Source of the DNA: an uncultured Pseudomonadales bacterium
GTDB taxonomy: Bacteria; Pseudomonadota; Gammaproteobacteria; Pseudomonadales; Azotimanducaceae
Assembly (NCBI GenBank): GCA_958296165.1
Contig: OY282447.1
Span: 868,001 to 932,000 of the forward strand
Reading direction: 5' to 3'
DNA: 64,000 nucleotides
Every line of letters starts with the position of its first letter. The stretch's first letter is position 1. The notes below the pieces were generated by a model, which was not told where the DNA came from, did no database searches, and was given only the letters and a program-made list of their open reading frames with translations. The position numbers were made by a program, and so were the translations under genes. Below, one piece after another: positions 34,567 to 43,571 of this stretch.

Positions 34567-35172
34567 ATGGCACCAGAACCCACAACTGCGATCATTCTGT
34601 GCGGCGGGCGCGGTACTCGTCTCGGCAGCGAAGACAAGCCTTTGCTCGACCTAGGCGGCAAGCCGCTGGTCGCCCACGTCATCGAACGGCTCGCGCCGCA
34701 GGTGGACGGCATCGTGCTGTCCTGTTCGCGCTCAGGCGATGCCTACCGTAGGTTGGGCTGCCCGGTCGTGCTGGACGAGCATAGTGGCGAAGGGCCGCTA
34801 GGCGGCTTTGTTTCTGCGCTGCCCCGAACCGCCACGCCTTGGCTCCTGGCGACGCCGGGCGACGTGCCCTTTTTGCCGGCCGATCTGGTCGCCGCAATGG
34901 CGCCCGCCTGCCACCTGCACGGCGCGGTGGTGGCCCGCGCTGGCGGGCGTCGCCAAAACCTTACGATGCTGCTCAATCAGGCGCGGGCGCTGGCGCTGGC
35001 GGCGTTCTTTGCCGCCGGCGGTCGGGCGGTTTGGCGCTGGCTGGACGACAACCGCGTGAGCGCCGTCGAGTTCGCGGCCAGCGCGTTCCACAACGTGAAT
35101 ACGCCAGCCGATCTAGCCGTGGCGCGACAGCGCTTCGCTCGCCGCGACCGACCCGACGCAGGCTCGCGTTGA
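34567..35172 (+). CDS. mobA: Molybdenum cofactor guanylyltransferase MobA
   Basis: MobA attaches GMP to molybdopterin to form the cofactor used by DMSO-reductase-family enzymes such as formate dehydrogenase. The 201-residue protein has the nucleotide-binding LCGGRGTRLGSEDKPLLDLGG, DEHSGEGPLGG and TPGDVPFLPADL. It lies 27 bases after fdhD. Its stop codon falls within the first copy of a 26-bp tandem repeat. Confidence 0.94.
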   Translation: MAPEPTTAIILCGGRGTRLGSEDKPLLDLGGKPLVAHVIERLAPQVDGIVLSCSRSGDAYRRLGCPVVLDEHSGEGPLGGFVSALPRTATPWLLATPGDVPFLPADLVAAMAPACHLHGAVVARAGGRRQNLTMLLNQARALALAAFFAAGGRAVWRWLDDNRVSAVEFAASAFHNVNTPADLAVARQRFARRDRPDAGSR

Positions 35173-35219
35173 GAAGGCGCCTCGGCGCCGGAAGTTGAGA
35201 AGGCGCCTCGGCGCCGGAA
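35168..35219. repeat. 26-bp perfect tandem repeat at the end of mobA
   Basis: Two identical copies (35168-35193 and 35194-35219) of a unit with the palindromic core ggcgcctcggcgcc. The first copy contains the mobA stop codon. The GC-rich core could fold and act as a transcription terminator or mRNA stabiliser; no T tract follows. Confidence 0.85.
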
Positions 35220-35601
35220 AGGTTGGCCTCACTAGTCGGGCTGCGATCAAGAGAGTAAGCGCCCTGCCGAGGAAACACCGTATCTCTATGCGCTCCGAGT
35301 CGGAAGCGCCTACAGCACCGACTAGTGAGGCTGCTCAACATAACCCATCGATAAAGGGGAAAAAAGCCGTTCACCCCGCGTTCGCCACGCCGGTGCTGCA
35401 CTGATTTGCCAATGCCGAAGCACATCAATTAGTTAGCGACCTGCTGACGCGCAACTTCCATATTTCTTCCATTTTTGGCCGCATTGCCGAGGGGTCACTG
35501 ACCCGGCGCCATCCCGGCGCCTCGCGCAGCACGATCCCGACGTGTGTGGAGACGTGCGTGGTGAAGTGGAGCGGCTTTGCCCGATGTTCTACCATAGCCG
35601 C
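35220..35601. other. Gene-free stretch with a 14-bp inverted repeat
   Basis: No credible gene is visible between mobA and the PhyH gene. The stretch holds a perfect 14-bp inverted repeat: 35226-35239 (gcctcactagtcgg) and 35318-35331, about 80 bases apart, which may be the ends of a small degraded or non-autonomous element. The remainder is less GC-rich than its surroundings around 35330-35480. It should also hold the promoter of the PhyH operon, which I could not place. Confidence 0.55.
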
Positions 35602-36504
35602 ATGGGATGCCCTTACACCGTTCTCTTGCACCAATCTACACACGAAGTTCCACACCAAGCCACACGCCAAGCGCACCAAGCGTTCCTGCGCGACGGCTAT
35701 GTCGTGTTGCCGAGCGTCTTCGCCGCCGACGAGGTCGCCGCGATGCGCGCCGACGCGGACTTCATTCTCGAACTCATCATCAACTCCTCGCTGGCCAACG
35801 AGCGCCACAGCGGCCGCCTGGACATACGTCGGCAGTGCGACGGCACGGTGGTGGTGCGCAAGATCCAGCCCATCGCGGATCTCGGCTTGGATCTGGCGCG
35901 ATTCGCAGCCGACGATCGACTGCTCGGCCCCATGGCGGCGTTCATGGGCGACGAGCCGGTGCTGATGGAAGAAAAGCTCAACTACAAGCAGCCGCTGCCG
36001 GAAATCGACGGCTGCGGGTTGTTTCGCCTGCCCCAAGACGACGACCGATTCCCGATTCACAACGACTATGCCTACTACCAACACAACGACTATCCGCAAG
36101 CCGTGATCTCCTCCGCCATCACCATTGACGAATGCCGAGCGGACAACGGGCCGATCTTGGTCTTCCCCGGCTCGCACAGGCGTCACGTCGAGCACCTGCG
36201 CGTGCGCAACGGCTTGGAAGTGCCGCCGGGCACGGTGGACTTGGCGGACGCCGTACCCATACACGCCCCGCCCGGCTCGGTGATGTTCTTCCACAGCTGC
36301 CTCATTCATACGTCCGAGCCCAACCGGTCCGGGCAGCCGCGGCGGCTGATGATCTTCAGCCACTTCCCAAAGACCGCGGGCATCGGCTTCGATATTCGCA
36401 ATGGCCCCAATAGGCTGCGCGAATCGCCCTGGGAGTGGCGCTACCAGCGCTTGAAGGCGGGCGGCGATTACGTCGATGGATTCAGCTTGCGGGCTGGCGC
36501 ATGA
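35602..36504 (+). CDS. Phytanoyl-CoA dioxygenase family protein
   Basis: A non-heme Fe(II)/2-oxoglutarate-dependent oxygenase of the PhyH family, 300 residues from ATG 35602. Family hallmarks are FLRDGYVVLPSVF at the start, the iron-binding His-x-Asp in PIHNDYAYY, and the distal His and Arg region (SVMFFHSCLIHTSEPN, QPRRLMIFSHFP). An ATG at 35584 is also possible. The substrate is not predictable; PhyH proteins hydroxylate many small molecules. Its stop overlaps the GH4 start (ATGA), so the two are translationally coupled. Confidence 0.88.
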   Translation: MGCPYTVLLHQSTHEVPHQATRQAHQAFLRDGYVVLPSVFAADEVAAMRADADFILELIINSSLANERHSGRLDIRRQCDGTVVVRKIQPIADLGLDLARFAADDRLLGPMAAFMGDEPVLMEEKLNYKQPLPEIDGCGLFRLPQDDDRFPIHNDYAYYQHNDYPQAVISSAITIDECRADNGPILVFPGSHRRHVEHLRVRNGLEVPPGTVDLADAVPIHAPPGSVMFFHSCLIHTSEPNRSGQPRRLMIFSHFPKTAGIGFDIRNGPNRLRESPWEWRYQRLKAGGDYVDGFSLRAGA

Positions 36505-38009
36505 GCTTGAAGATCGCCATCGTCGGCGCTGGCAGCATCGGCTTTACGCGGCGGCTGGTGCGCGACATCGCCTCCGTGCCGGAACTCGCCGACGTGCGCT
36601 TCGCGTTCCAAGACATCAGCCAAGACAACCTGCACCGAGTAGCCACGCTGTGCAAGCGCGACATCGACGCCAACGGCTTGGCGGCGCACATCGACTTGAG
36701 CGTAGAGCGCGCACCAGCCCTCGACGGTGCCGACTACGTGATCAATACGGCGCGGGTCGGCGGCTTGGATGCCTTTCGCACCGATGTGGAGATCCCGCTG
36801 AAATACGGCGTCGACCAATGCGTGGGCGACACCATCTGCGCCGGCGGTCTGCTCTACGGCCAACGCACAGTGCCCATGATCTTGGAACTGTGTGCGCAAA
36901 TCGAGCGCTACGCCGGCGCCGACCGCGTCTTGCTGAACTACGCCAACCCGATGGCGATGAACACTTGGGCGGCGCTGGATCACTGCCGAGTGCGAACCAT
37001 CGGCCTCTGTCACGGCGTCCAAGGCGGCCACCACCTGCTGGCGCGGCTGTTCGAGCGGCACGTGAATGCCGGCAAGAGCAAGGATCAAGCCGACTACCGA
37101 CCGATCACGAAGGCGGATGTGGACATCGTGGCCGCCGGCATCAACCACCAAACGTGGTACTTCAAGGTATTGTTCGACGGCAAGGATTGGGCGCGCGAGC
37201 TGCTGCCCTTGTTCGAGGCGGACCCCGCGCTCTGCGAGCGCGAGAAGGTGCGCATGGACATCATCCGCCGCTTCGGCTATTTCAGTACCGAGTCCAACGG
37301 CCACCTCTCCGAATACCTTCCCTGGTACCGCAAGCGCCCGGCCGAGATCGGCGACTGGATTTCCACCGATGCTTGGATTCTCGGCGAGACCGGCGGCTAC
37401 CTGCGCGTCTGCACCGAGAGCCGCAACTGGTTCGAGACCGACTTCCCGCAATGGCTCAAGCAGCCGGCGTGGCCATACGGCATCGACAAGCGCAGCGACG
37501 AGCACGGCGCCTACATCATCGAAGCGATGGAAACCGGGCGCGTCTACCGCGGCCATTTCAACGTCAGGAATGGCAGCGTGATTCCCAACCTGCCGCCGGA
37601 CGCCATCGTCGAAGTGCCCGGCTACGTGGACAAGAACGGGCTGTCGATTCCTGCGGTCGGCGACCTGCCGCTCGGCTGCGCCGCCATCTGCAACAACTCG
37701 ATCCAAGTCCAGCGCATGGCCACGCGAGCCGCCGTGCAAGGCGATGTGGAGCTATTGAAACAGGCCGTTCTGCTCGACCCGCTTGTGGGCGCAGTCTGCA
37801 ATCCGCCCGAAGTGTGGCAGATGGTCGACGAGATGCTGGTGGCCCAAGCGCAATGGCTGCCCCAGTATGCCCACGCCATCCCCGCAGCGCAGCAACGGCT
37901 GGCCGCCGAACCATCCTTGGCGCGCGGCCACGGCACCGGCGCGGCGCGATTGAAGACGCGCACGGTGGCGGAACTTCGCGCCGCGCAAACACGCGCCACA
38001 GCCGGATAG
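36501..38009 (+). CDS. Glycoside hydrolase family 4 (alpha-galactosidase/glucuronidase-like)
   Basis: GH4 enzymes cleave glycosides by an NAD+- and Mn2+-dependent redox mechanism. The 502-residue protein has the Rossmann motif VGAGSIGFTRRLVRDI, LLNYANPMAMNTWA, the metal-binding Cys-His in GLCHGVQGGHH, and the second His in AAGINHQTWY. The closest subgroup by overall length and motifs is the alpha-galactosidase/alpha-glucuronidase one, but the sugar is uncertain. There is no signal peptide, so it acts in the cytoplasm on an imported or internally made glycoside. It lies between coupled PhyH and PanE-like genes. Confidence 0.9.
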   Translation: MSLKIAIVGAGSIGFTRRLVRDIASVPELADVRFAFQDISQDNLHRVATLCKRDIDANGLAAHIDLSVERAPALDGADYVINTARVGGLDAFRTDVEIPLKYGVDQCVGDTICAGGLLYGQRTVPMILELCAQIERYAGADRVLLNYANPMAMNTWAALDHCRVRTIGLCHGVQGGHHLLARLFERHVNAGKSKDQADYRPITKADVDIVAAGINHQTWYFKVLFDGKDWARELLPLFEADPALCEREKVRMDIIRRFGYFSTESNGHLSEYLPWYRKRPAEIGDWISTDAWILGETGGYLRVCTESRNWFETDFPQWLKQPAWPYGIDKRSDEHGAYIIEAMETGRVYRGHFNVRNGSVIPNLPPDAIVEVPGYVDKNGLSIPAVGDLPLGCAAICNNSIQVQRMATRAAVQGDVELLKQAVLLDPLVGAVCNPPEVWQMVDEMLVAQAQWLPQYAHAIPAAQQRLAAEPSLARGHGTGAARLKTRTVAELRAAQTRATAG

Positions 38010-38015
38010 GTCGCC

Positions 38016-39014
38016 GTGCGATTCGTCATCTACGGCGCCGGCGGCATCGGCGGAACCATCGGCGCACGCCTGCATCAAGCCGGCTTCGACGTCGTGTTGA
38101 TTGCCCGCGGCGCTCACTACGAGGCCATTGCCGCCAACGGCTTGCGCTTCGTCACGCCGAGCCAAGACGTATTCCTGCGCATCCCTTGTGCGCAGCAGCC
38201 AGCCCAAGCAGCCATCGCGCCCGACGACTGCGTCATCTTGTGCATGAAGGGCCAACACACCGAAGCGGCGTTGCGCGATCTGTATGCCGCCACAGGCGGC
38301 AAGGCGCGGGTGGTCTGCTGCCAGAACGGGGTGGAGAACGAACGCTTGGCGCTGCGCCGCTTCCCACACACCTACGGCATGGTGGTGTGGCTTCCTGCGG
38401 AGCACTTGCAGCCAGGCGTGGTGGTCAACTTCGCCGAAGGCTCGGCCGGCGGCTTGGATGCCGGCTGCTATCCTTCCGGCACGGATGCGTACATCGAGCA
38501 AGTGACCGCCGCGCTGACAGCCGCCGGCTTCAGCGCTTCGCCCCACCCCGCCATCATGGGCCACAAGTACGAAAAGCTGCTCGCCAACCTCAACAACGCC
38601 GTGCAAGCCGCCACCGGCACGCGTTTCGATGGGACGAGCACCGGCACCGTCGCGGCCTTGCGCGACATCGGCCGCCAGCTGCGCGATGAAGCCTTGGCCT
38701 GCTACGAGGCAGCCGGCATCTACTGCGCGAGCCGCGCCGAAGTGGCCGCCGGCCGCTCGAGCATCCGCGGCGGAGCGGTACCGGGCCACAAGCGCCACGG
38801 CGGTTCCTCGTTGCAGAGCCTGCTGCGCGGCACCGGCGACATCGAGACCGACTTCCTCAACGGCGAAATCGTGTTGCTAGGCCGCTTGCACGGCGTTCCT
38901 ACGCCCGCCAACGCCGTGGTGCAGGAGGTGGGCAACCGGCTGGCGCGGGAGAGCTTGCCGGTGGGCAGTCTGAGCGTTGCCGAGCTGGAGCGGATGATCG
39001 CGGACGCCGGCTGA
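38016..39014 (+). CDS. Ketopantoate reductase family oxidoreductase
   Basis: A 332-residue NAD(P)-dependent reductase of the PanE/ApbA family. The N-terminal Rossmann fold shows FVIYGAGGIGGTIGARLHQAG and CVILCMKGQHTEAAL, with the active-site lysine in IMGHKYEKLLANLNNAV and a helical C-domain (NGEIVLLGRLHGVPTPANAVV). It starts at GTG 38016, six bases after the GH4 stop. Its place in a PhyH-GH4 operon suggests oxidation or reduction of a hydroxy or keto acid in that pathway, rather than pantothenate synthesis; this is inference. Confidence 0.85.
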   Translation: MRFVIYGAGGIGGTIGARLHQAGFDVVLIARGAHYEAIAANGLRFVTPSQDVFLRIPCAQQPAQAAIAPDDCVILCMKGQHTEAALRDLYAATGGKARVVCCQNGVENERLALRRFPHTYGMVVWLPAEHLQPGVVVNFAEGSAGGLDAGCYPSGTDAYIEQVTAALTAAGFSASPHPAIMGHKYEKLLANLNNAVQAATGTRFDGTSTGTVAALRDIGRQLRDEALACYEAAGIYCASRAEVAAGRSSIRGGAVPGHKRHGGSSLQSLLRGTGDIETDFLNGEIVLLGRLHGVPTPANAVVQEVGNRLARESLPVGSLSVAELERMIADAG

Positions 39015-39046
39015 GCGAAGACCGCCGGCGCCGACCGACCTAGAAC

Positions 39047-40201
39047 TTAAGAATCCGCCAACTCGCTGGCCGCCTGACGCAGGCGGTGGATGCCTTGCTC
39101 CAACAGCGACCGCGGGCAGCCGAAGTTAAAGCGCAGGAAGCCAGGCGCACCGAACTCAACGCCGTCCGACAAACCCAATCCATGCGCCTCGAAGCATGCG
39201 GCTGGATCGGCCAGGCGCAACGCGGAGAGGTCGAGCCAAGCGAGATAGGTGCCCTGCACAGGCGTAGTCTCGATGCCCTCGATGTCGTCCAGGGCGGCGA
39301 GCAATCGCGCCGCGTTGCCGGCCAGATAGGCGTTCTGCGCGTCTAGCCAATTCGACACGTCGTTGAACGCGGCGGCAGCCGCGGCATATGCCAGTGGCGA
39401 GAGGCTGGAAGCGAAACCGACGCTGGCGTTCAGGAAGCGCTCGCGCAGGCAGGTATCTGGAATCACCGCCACCGCGCAGCCCAAGCCGGGAAAGTTGTAT
39501 GCCTTGGTAGGCGCAAACAGCGAAATCGAGTGCGCCGCGATCGCCGCATCGAGGCTGGCGATTGGCATGTGGCGGCAGCGGCGATCGAGCACGAGCGGGC
39601 AGTGGATTTCGTCGCTGACGACCACTGTGTCGTTGGCGACGACGAGTTGCGCGAGCTGGGCGAGTTCCGCACGGTCGTACATCCGACCGGTGGGGTTTTG
39701 CGGATTGCAGAACAACACCGCGGCCGTTTGAGACGAAATCTGCTGGCGCAGCGCGTCGAAATCCATGCGCCATAGCGGCCCGTCGCGCAGCAACGGGGAG
39801 ACCACGCCCCGCAAGCCGCTGGTTCCAGGCACCTTCAGAAACGGCGGGTAGACCGGCACCGGAATGATGAGTTCCTCGCCTTGGCCGACCAGAGCGCGAG
39901 CCGCGAAGTTGAGCCCCGGCACCACGCCCGGAATCCACACTAGCCATTGCTCATCCACCTGCCAGCCGTAGCGTCGCTGCAGCCAGCCGACGAACGCTTC
40001 GACGACCGCCGGCGGCGTAGCGGTATAGCCGAGAATCGGATGATCCAAACGCTGCCGGGCGGCGTCGATGACGAACGGCGCGGTGGGCAGGTCCATATCC
40101 GCCACCCAGAACGGCAGAACGTCGCGGCCAGCATACTTCTCCCACTTCTCGCTCGACGTGCCGCGCCGCTCGATGTACCGCTCAAACGTGTCTATGTCCA
40201 T
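39047..40201 (-). CDS. MalY/PatB family PLP-dependent C-S lyase or aminotransferase
   Basis: A 384-residue fold-type I PLP enzyme. It begins RRGTSSEKWEKYAGRDVLPFWVADMD, the signature of the MalY/PatB group, and has NPQNPTGRMYDRAEL, SDEIHCPLVL and the PLP lysine in FAPTKAYNFPGLGCAV, then FGAPGFLRFNFGCPR for carboxylate binding. Members cleave cystathionine or other cysteine S-conjugates. It converges on the PanE-like gene with a 32-base gap and is divergent from grxD. Confidence 0.88.
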   Translation of the reverse strand: MDIDTFERYIERRGTSSEKWEKYAGRDVLPFWVADMDLPTAPFVIDAARQRLDHPILGYTATPPAVVEAFVGWLQRRYGWQVDEQWLVWIPGVVPGLNFAARALVGQGEELIIPVPVYPPFLKVPGTSGLRGVVSPLLRDGPLWRMDFDALRQQISSQTAAVLFCNPQNPTGRMYDRAELAQLAQLVVANDTVVVSDEIHCPLVLDRRCRHMPIASLDAAIAAHSISLFAPTKAYNFPGLGCAVAVIPDTCLRERFLNASVGFASSLSPLAYAAAAAAFNDVSNWLDAQNAYLAGNAARLLAALDDIEGIETTPVQGTYLAWLDLSALRLADPAACFEAHGLGLSDGVEFGAPGFLRFNFGCPRSLLEQGIHRLRQAASELADS

Positions 40202-40314
40202 CGCCGTCGCTTATACAGCTTATGCGCCACCAAGTGCGAGACGGCGCTCAATTGAGCTACACTTGCTCCTACTCCACCCATTGACCCACCCATCGACACG
40301 CAAACGAGGTAGCC

Positions 40315-40641
40315 ATGACCGACGCCGTGCTGGACACGATTCAAGAGCAGATATCCTCGAACCCGATCATCCTCTACATGAAGGGTTCGCCGCAGGCACC
40401 GCAGTGCGGCTTCTCCGCGCAGACCGTGCAATGTCTGATGCAGTGCGGCGAGCGCTTCGCCTATGTGGACGTGCTCTCCAATCCTGACATCCGGGCCACC
40501 CTGCCGAGCTATGCCGATTGGCCGACGTTCCCGCAGCTCTACGTGGACGGCGAACTCGTCGGCGGCTGCGACATCATCACCGAGATGTTCCAATCCGGCG
40601 AACTCGAACCGCTCGTCAAGGCCGCGGCCAAACAAAGCTGA
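40315..40641 (+). CDS. grxD: Monothiol glutaredoxin, Grx4 type
   Basis: A 108-residue monothiol glutaredoxin that carries or senses [2Fe-2S] clusters. The active site is CGFS (within MKGSPQAPQCGFSAQTV), with WPTFPQLYVDGELVGGCDI for glutathione binding. Length is normal. Its last 26 bases overlap the convergent rnt gene. Confidence 0.96.
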   Translation: MTDAVLDTIQEQISSNPIILYMKGSPQAPQCGFSAQTVQCLMQCGERFAYVDVLSNPDIRATLPSYADWPTFPQLYVDGELVGGCDIITEMFQSGELEPLVKAAAKQS

Positions 40642-41218
40642 CGCCGTTCACCACGGCACAGAACAGCTTGGCGGTTACTTCCGCATCGTACGCCGCCGAA
40701 TGAGCGCGTTCGGTGTCGTAGCCAATGCCGGCGCGGGTACACGCCTCGCTCAGCACCGTATGGCCGTACGCGACGGCCGCGAGGCCCACCGTATCGAGTA
40801 CCGAGAACGGATGGAACGGGCTGCGCTTGACGCCGTTGCGAGCCGCCGCGGCATGTAGAAAGCCGTGGTCGAAGTGGGCGTTGTGAGCGGCGACGACTGC
40901 GCGTTGGCAACGCTGCCGCTTGAGTTCGGCGCGTACCATCTTGAATAGCTCGCGGATTGCCACGCCCTCGGCCACGGCAGCCCGGTGCGGATCCTCCAAG
41001 TCGATGCCGGTTACTCGGAGCGACGCTGCTTCCACGCTGGTATCCGGGTGCGGGGCCACCACCCAGCGGTGGCGGTTGCTGATGACGAGACGATCCTCGT
41101 CGAAATCCAGCGTTAGGGCGGCGATCTCCAGCACAGCGTGAACGGCGTGGTCGAAGCCGCCGGTTTCCAAATCCAGCACCACCGGCAAATAGCCGCGGAA
41201 CCGCGCGTTCATTTCCAT
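40616..41218 (-). CDS. rnt: Ribonuclease T
   Basis: RNase T trims 3' ends of tRNA and other stable RNAs. The 200-residue protein has the DEDDh exonuclease residues: Asp and Glu in [11 protein letters not shown], Asp in [12 protein letters not shown], and His and Asp in [16 protein letters not shown] chose ATG 41218; ATG 41212 is equally plausible, and the frame upstream is not protein-like. It diverges from argG. Confidence 0.94.
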   Translation of the reverse strand: MEMNARFRGYLPVVLDLETGGFDHAVHAVLEIAALTLDFDEDRLVISNRHRWVVAPHPDTSVEAASLRVTGIDLEDPHRAAVAEGVAIRELFKMVRAELKRQRCQRAVVAAHNAHFDHGFLHAAAARNGVKRSPFHPFSVLDTVGLAAVAYGHTVLSEACTRAGIGYDTERAHSAAYDAEVTAKLFCAVVNGVSFVWPRP

Positions 41219-41361
41219 CGCACTCACCCTACCACGCCCTGCCACGCCGGCAGTCTTCCCACGGCAGTCGCCTAAGTGCATCGGCACCGAGCCGAGCAAC
41301 CTCGGCGCCCGTTCGCCTACACTCGCCGGCCAGCCAGCGGAGCTTCGAGGAGGCAAGCGCC

Positions 41362-42579
41362 ATGCCCAACAAGATCGCCCTCGCCTATTCCGGCGGCCTC
41401 GACACGTCGGTGATGTGCAAGTGGCTGCAAGAAACCTACGATGCCGAAGTGGTCACTTACACCGCTGACATCGGCCAAGGCGACGAGGTGGAACCGGCGC
41501 GGGAGAAGGCCGAAGCGCTAGGCGTGCGCGAGATATATGTCGAGGACCTCACCGAGGAGTTCGTGCGCGACTACGTGTTCCCCATGTTTCACGCCAACGC
41601 CGTATACGAAGGCGAATACCTCTTGGGCACCAGCATCGCCCGCCCGCTGATTGCGAAGAGGCTGGTGGAAGTGGCAGCGGAAACCGGCGCTGCCGCCATC
41701 GCCCACGGCGCAACCGGCAAAGGCAACGACCAAGTGCGCTTCGAGCTGTCGGCCTATGCGCTCAATCCCGACATCGAAATCATCGCACCGTGGCGCGAAC
41801 CGGCTTGGAACCTGCACTCCAGAGAAGCCTGCATGGCCTACGCGGAGCGACGCCAGATCCCCATCGAGTTCCAGCGCGGCGCCGGCTCGCCGTACTCCAT
41901 GGATGCCAACCTGCTGCACATCTCCTACGAAGGCGGCGGCCTCGAAGACCCCGCCCAGGCGGCCGATGAGAGCATGTGGCGCTGGACGGCGGCCCCGGAA
42001 GATGCTCCGGATCAAGCCGACGAGATCGAGCTCGCATACCTTGCCGGCAACGTGGTGGCGATAAACGGCGTCGCCATGACGCCAGCGCGAGTGCTGCGAA
42101 GCCTGAACGAGATAGGCGGCCGGCACGGCGTTGGCCGCAGCGACATCGTGGAGAACCGCTACGTCGGCATGAAATCGCGCGGCTGCTACGAAACCCCCGG
42201 CGGCACCATCCTGCTCAAGGGCCACCGCGCCATGGAATCCATCACGCTCGATCGAGAAGTGATGCATCTCAAGGACGAGCTCATGCCTCGCTACGCCGCC
42301 CTGATCTACAACGGCTATTGGTGGGCGCCGGAGCGCCGCGCCATTCAGGCGTTGTTGACGGAAACGCAACAGCCGGTGAACGGCACCGTCTGCCTCAAGC
42401 TCTACAAAGGCTGCGTATCCGTGACCGCCCGCCGCTCGGAGGACGACAGCCTCTACGACGAAGGCGTGGCGACCTTCGAGGAAGACCGCGGCGCCTACCG
42501 CCAGGCCGACGCCACCGGATTCATCAAGTTAAACGCCTTGCGCCTGCGCTTGGCGGCGCGCAAAGGCCGGCGCTACTAG
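41362..42579 (+). CDS. argG: Argininosuccinate synthase
   Basis: ArgG joins citrulline and aspartate in arginine synthesis. The 405-residue protein has the ATP pyrophosphatase loop [29 protein letters not shown], and [16 protein letters not shown] strong ribosome site (gaggaggc) precedes ATG 41362. It is a single gene here; the 3' spacer to the convergent TauD gene holds two short perfect or near-perfect tandem repeats (42586-42609 and 42674-42695). Confidence 0.97.
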   Translation: MPNKIALAYSGGLDTSVMCKWLQETYDAEVVTYTADIGQGDEVEPAREKAEALGVREIYVEDLTEEFVRDYVFPMFHANAVYEGEYLLGTSIARPLIAKRLVEVAAETGAAAIAHGATGKGNDQVRFELSAYALNPDIEIIAPWREPAWNLHSREACMAYAERRQIPIEFQRGAGSPYSMDANLLHISYEGGGLEDPAQAADESMWRWTAAPEDAPDQADEIELAYLAGNVVAINGVAMTPARVLRSLNEIGGRHGVGRSDIVENRYVGMKSRGCYETPGGTILLKGHRAMESITLDREVMHLKDELMPRYAALIYNGYWWAPERRAIQALLTETQQPVNGTVCLKLYKGCVSVTARRSEDDSLYDEGVATFEEDRGAYRQADATGFIKLNALRLRLAARKGRRY

Positions 42580-42699
42580 CTCCTCTTCACTGCCGGTTTC
42601 ACTGCCGGTGGGACGCGAGCGCGAGATGCTGCCGTGCCGAGCAGGGCGGCGAGATCGTCTTCACCTGCCTCCGGCCACCATCAAGCCACCGTCAAGCCG

Positions 42700-43518
42700 T
42701 CATCGGGCCGGGCGCTGATCGCACAGCACCGCCACTCGGTGCAGTTCCCGCACTTCGGTGCCGAAATCCGGCACTGCGGCATGCTGCACGCAGCGGTTGT
42801 CCCACATTGCCAGCGTGCCCGGCTCGTAGCGAACGCGGGCCTGATACCGCTCTCGGGTGCAATGCGAGTAGAGGAAGTTCAGGATGGCGGTGCTCTCGCC
42901 GGGCGGCAGGCCCTTGATGCGGCGCGTGAAGCCGCCATTCACATAGAGCGCCTTGCGGCCGGTCTCTGGATGCGTGATGACCACCGGATGGGTGGCAGGC
43001 TGGCGAATCAAGTTGATGTCGAATACGCGCCCATCGTGCTCGGCGTCCAAAGGCGCCAGGAAAGTCTGCATGGCATCCGAAAGATCCTCGTAGGCCCGGT
43101 ACTGCGACGCGAATAGCGTGTCGCCTCCCACGGACGGCACTTGCCGAGCGTGCAGCATGGAGATCTTCGGCGGAATCACCTTCCAGCTCACGTCCGAATG
43201 CCAGCCTTCGGCAGTGCCCGGACGCTGCGGATCAGAGCGAATGCGCAGCACGTCGTCATAGCCCTGCACGGTGGGCGAGTAGCCGTGGACATCCAGCTTG
43301 CCCCAACGCAGCCCGAACTCGCGCAGATCGTCGTCCGTGAGATGCTCTTGGCCGTGCAGGGCGATGGCGCTGTATTGCATCAGCAGCGCATGAACGGCGG
43401 CAAAGCCGTCGTCGTCCAGCGCTGCCACGTCCACGCCGCGCACTTCGGCACCGAGCGCACCGGACAGCGGGCGCACGTCCAGCGCCAAGTCGTGTAGGAT
43501 TTCAGCGGCTTCGGCCAT
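42700..43518 (-). CDS. TauD/TfdA family 2-oxoglutarate dioxygenase
   Basis: A 272-residue Fe(II)/2-oxoglutarate dioxygenase. The start is ATG 43518 after ggggag. The iron triad is seen as His-x-Asp in EGWHSDVSWK and the distal His in NRCVQHAAVPDF, with Arg further on (REL HRVAV) for 2-oxoglutarate. Relatives act on taurine, 2,4-D and related acids; the substrate here is unknown. It lies 53 bases after a phytase gene on the same strand and converges on argG. Confidence 0.9.
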   Translation of the reverse strand: MAEAAEILHDLALDVRPLSGALGAEVRGVDVAALDDDGFAAVHALLMQYSAIALHGQEHLTDDDLREFGLRWGKLDVHGYSPTVQGYDDVLRIRSDPQRPGTAEGWHSDVSWKVIPPKISMLHARQVPSVGGDTLFASQYRAYEDLSDAMQTFLAPLDAEHDGRVFDINLIRQPATHPVVITHPETGRKALYVNGGFTRRIKGLPPGESTAILNFLYSHCTRERYQARVRYEPGTLAMWDNRCVQHAAVPDFGTEVRELHRVAVLCDQRPAR

Positions 43519-43571
43519 TATTGCTCCCCGTATGAGTCGAGCTGCGATATTACCCCAACCCAGAGCCCCAA

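Noticed and set aside
35168-35331. CRISPR-like array
   Set aside because: Only two adjacent repeat copies without spacers, and no cas genes anywhere in the window.
36476-38689. 737-residue frame spanning the GH4 and PanE-like genes
   Set aside because: It is an out-of-frame Arg-rich product across two well-supported genes.
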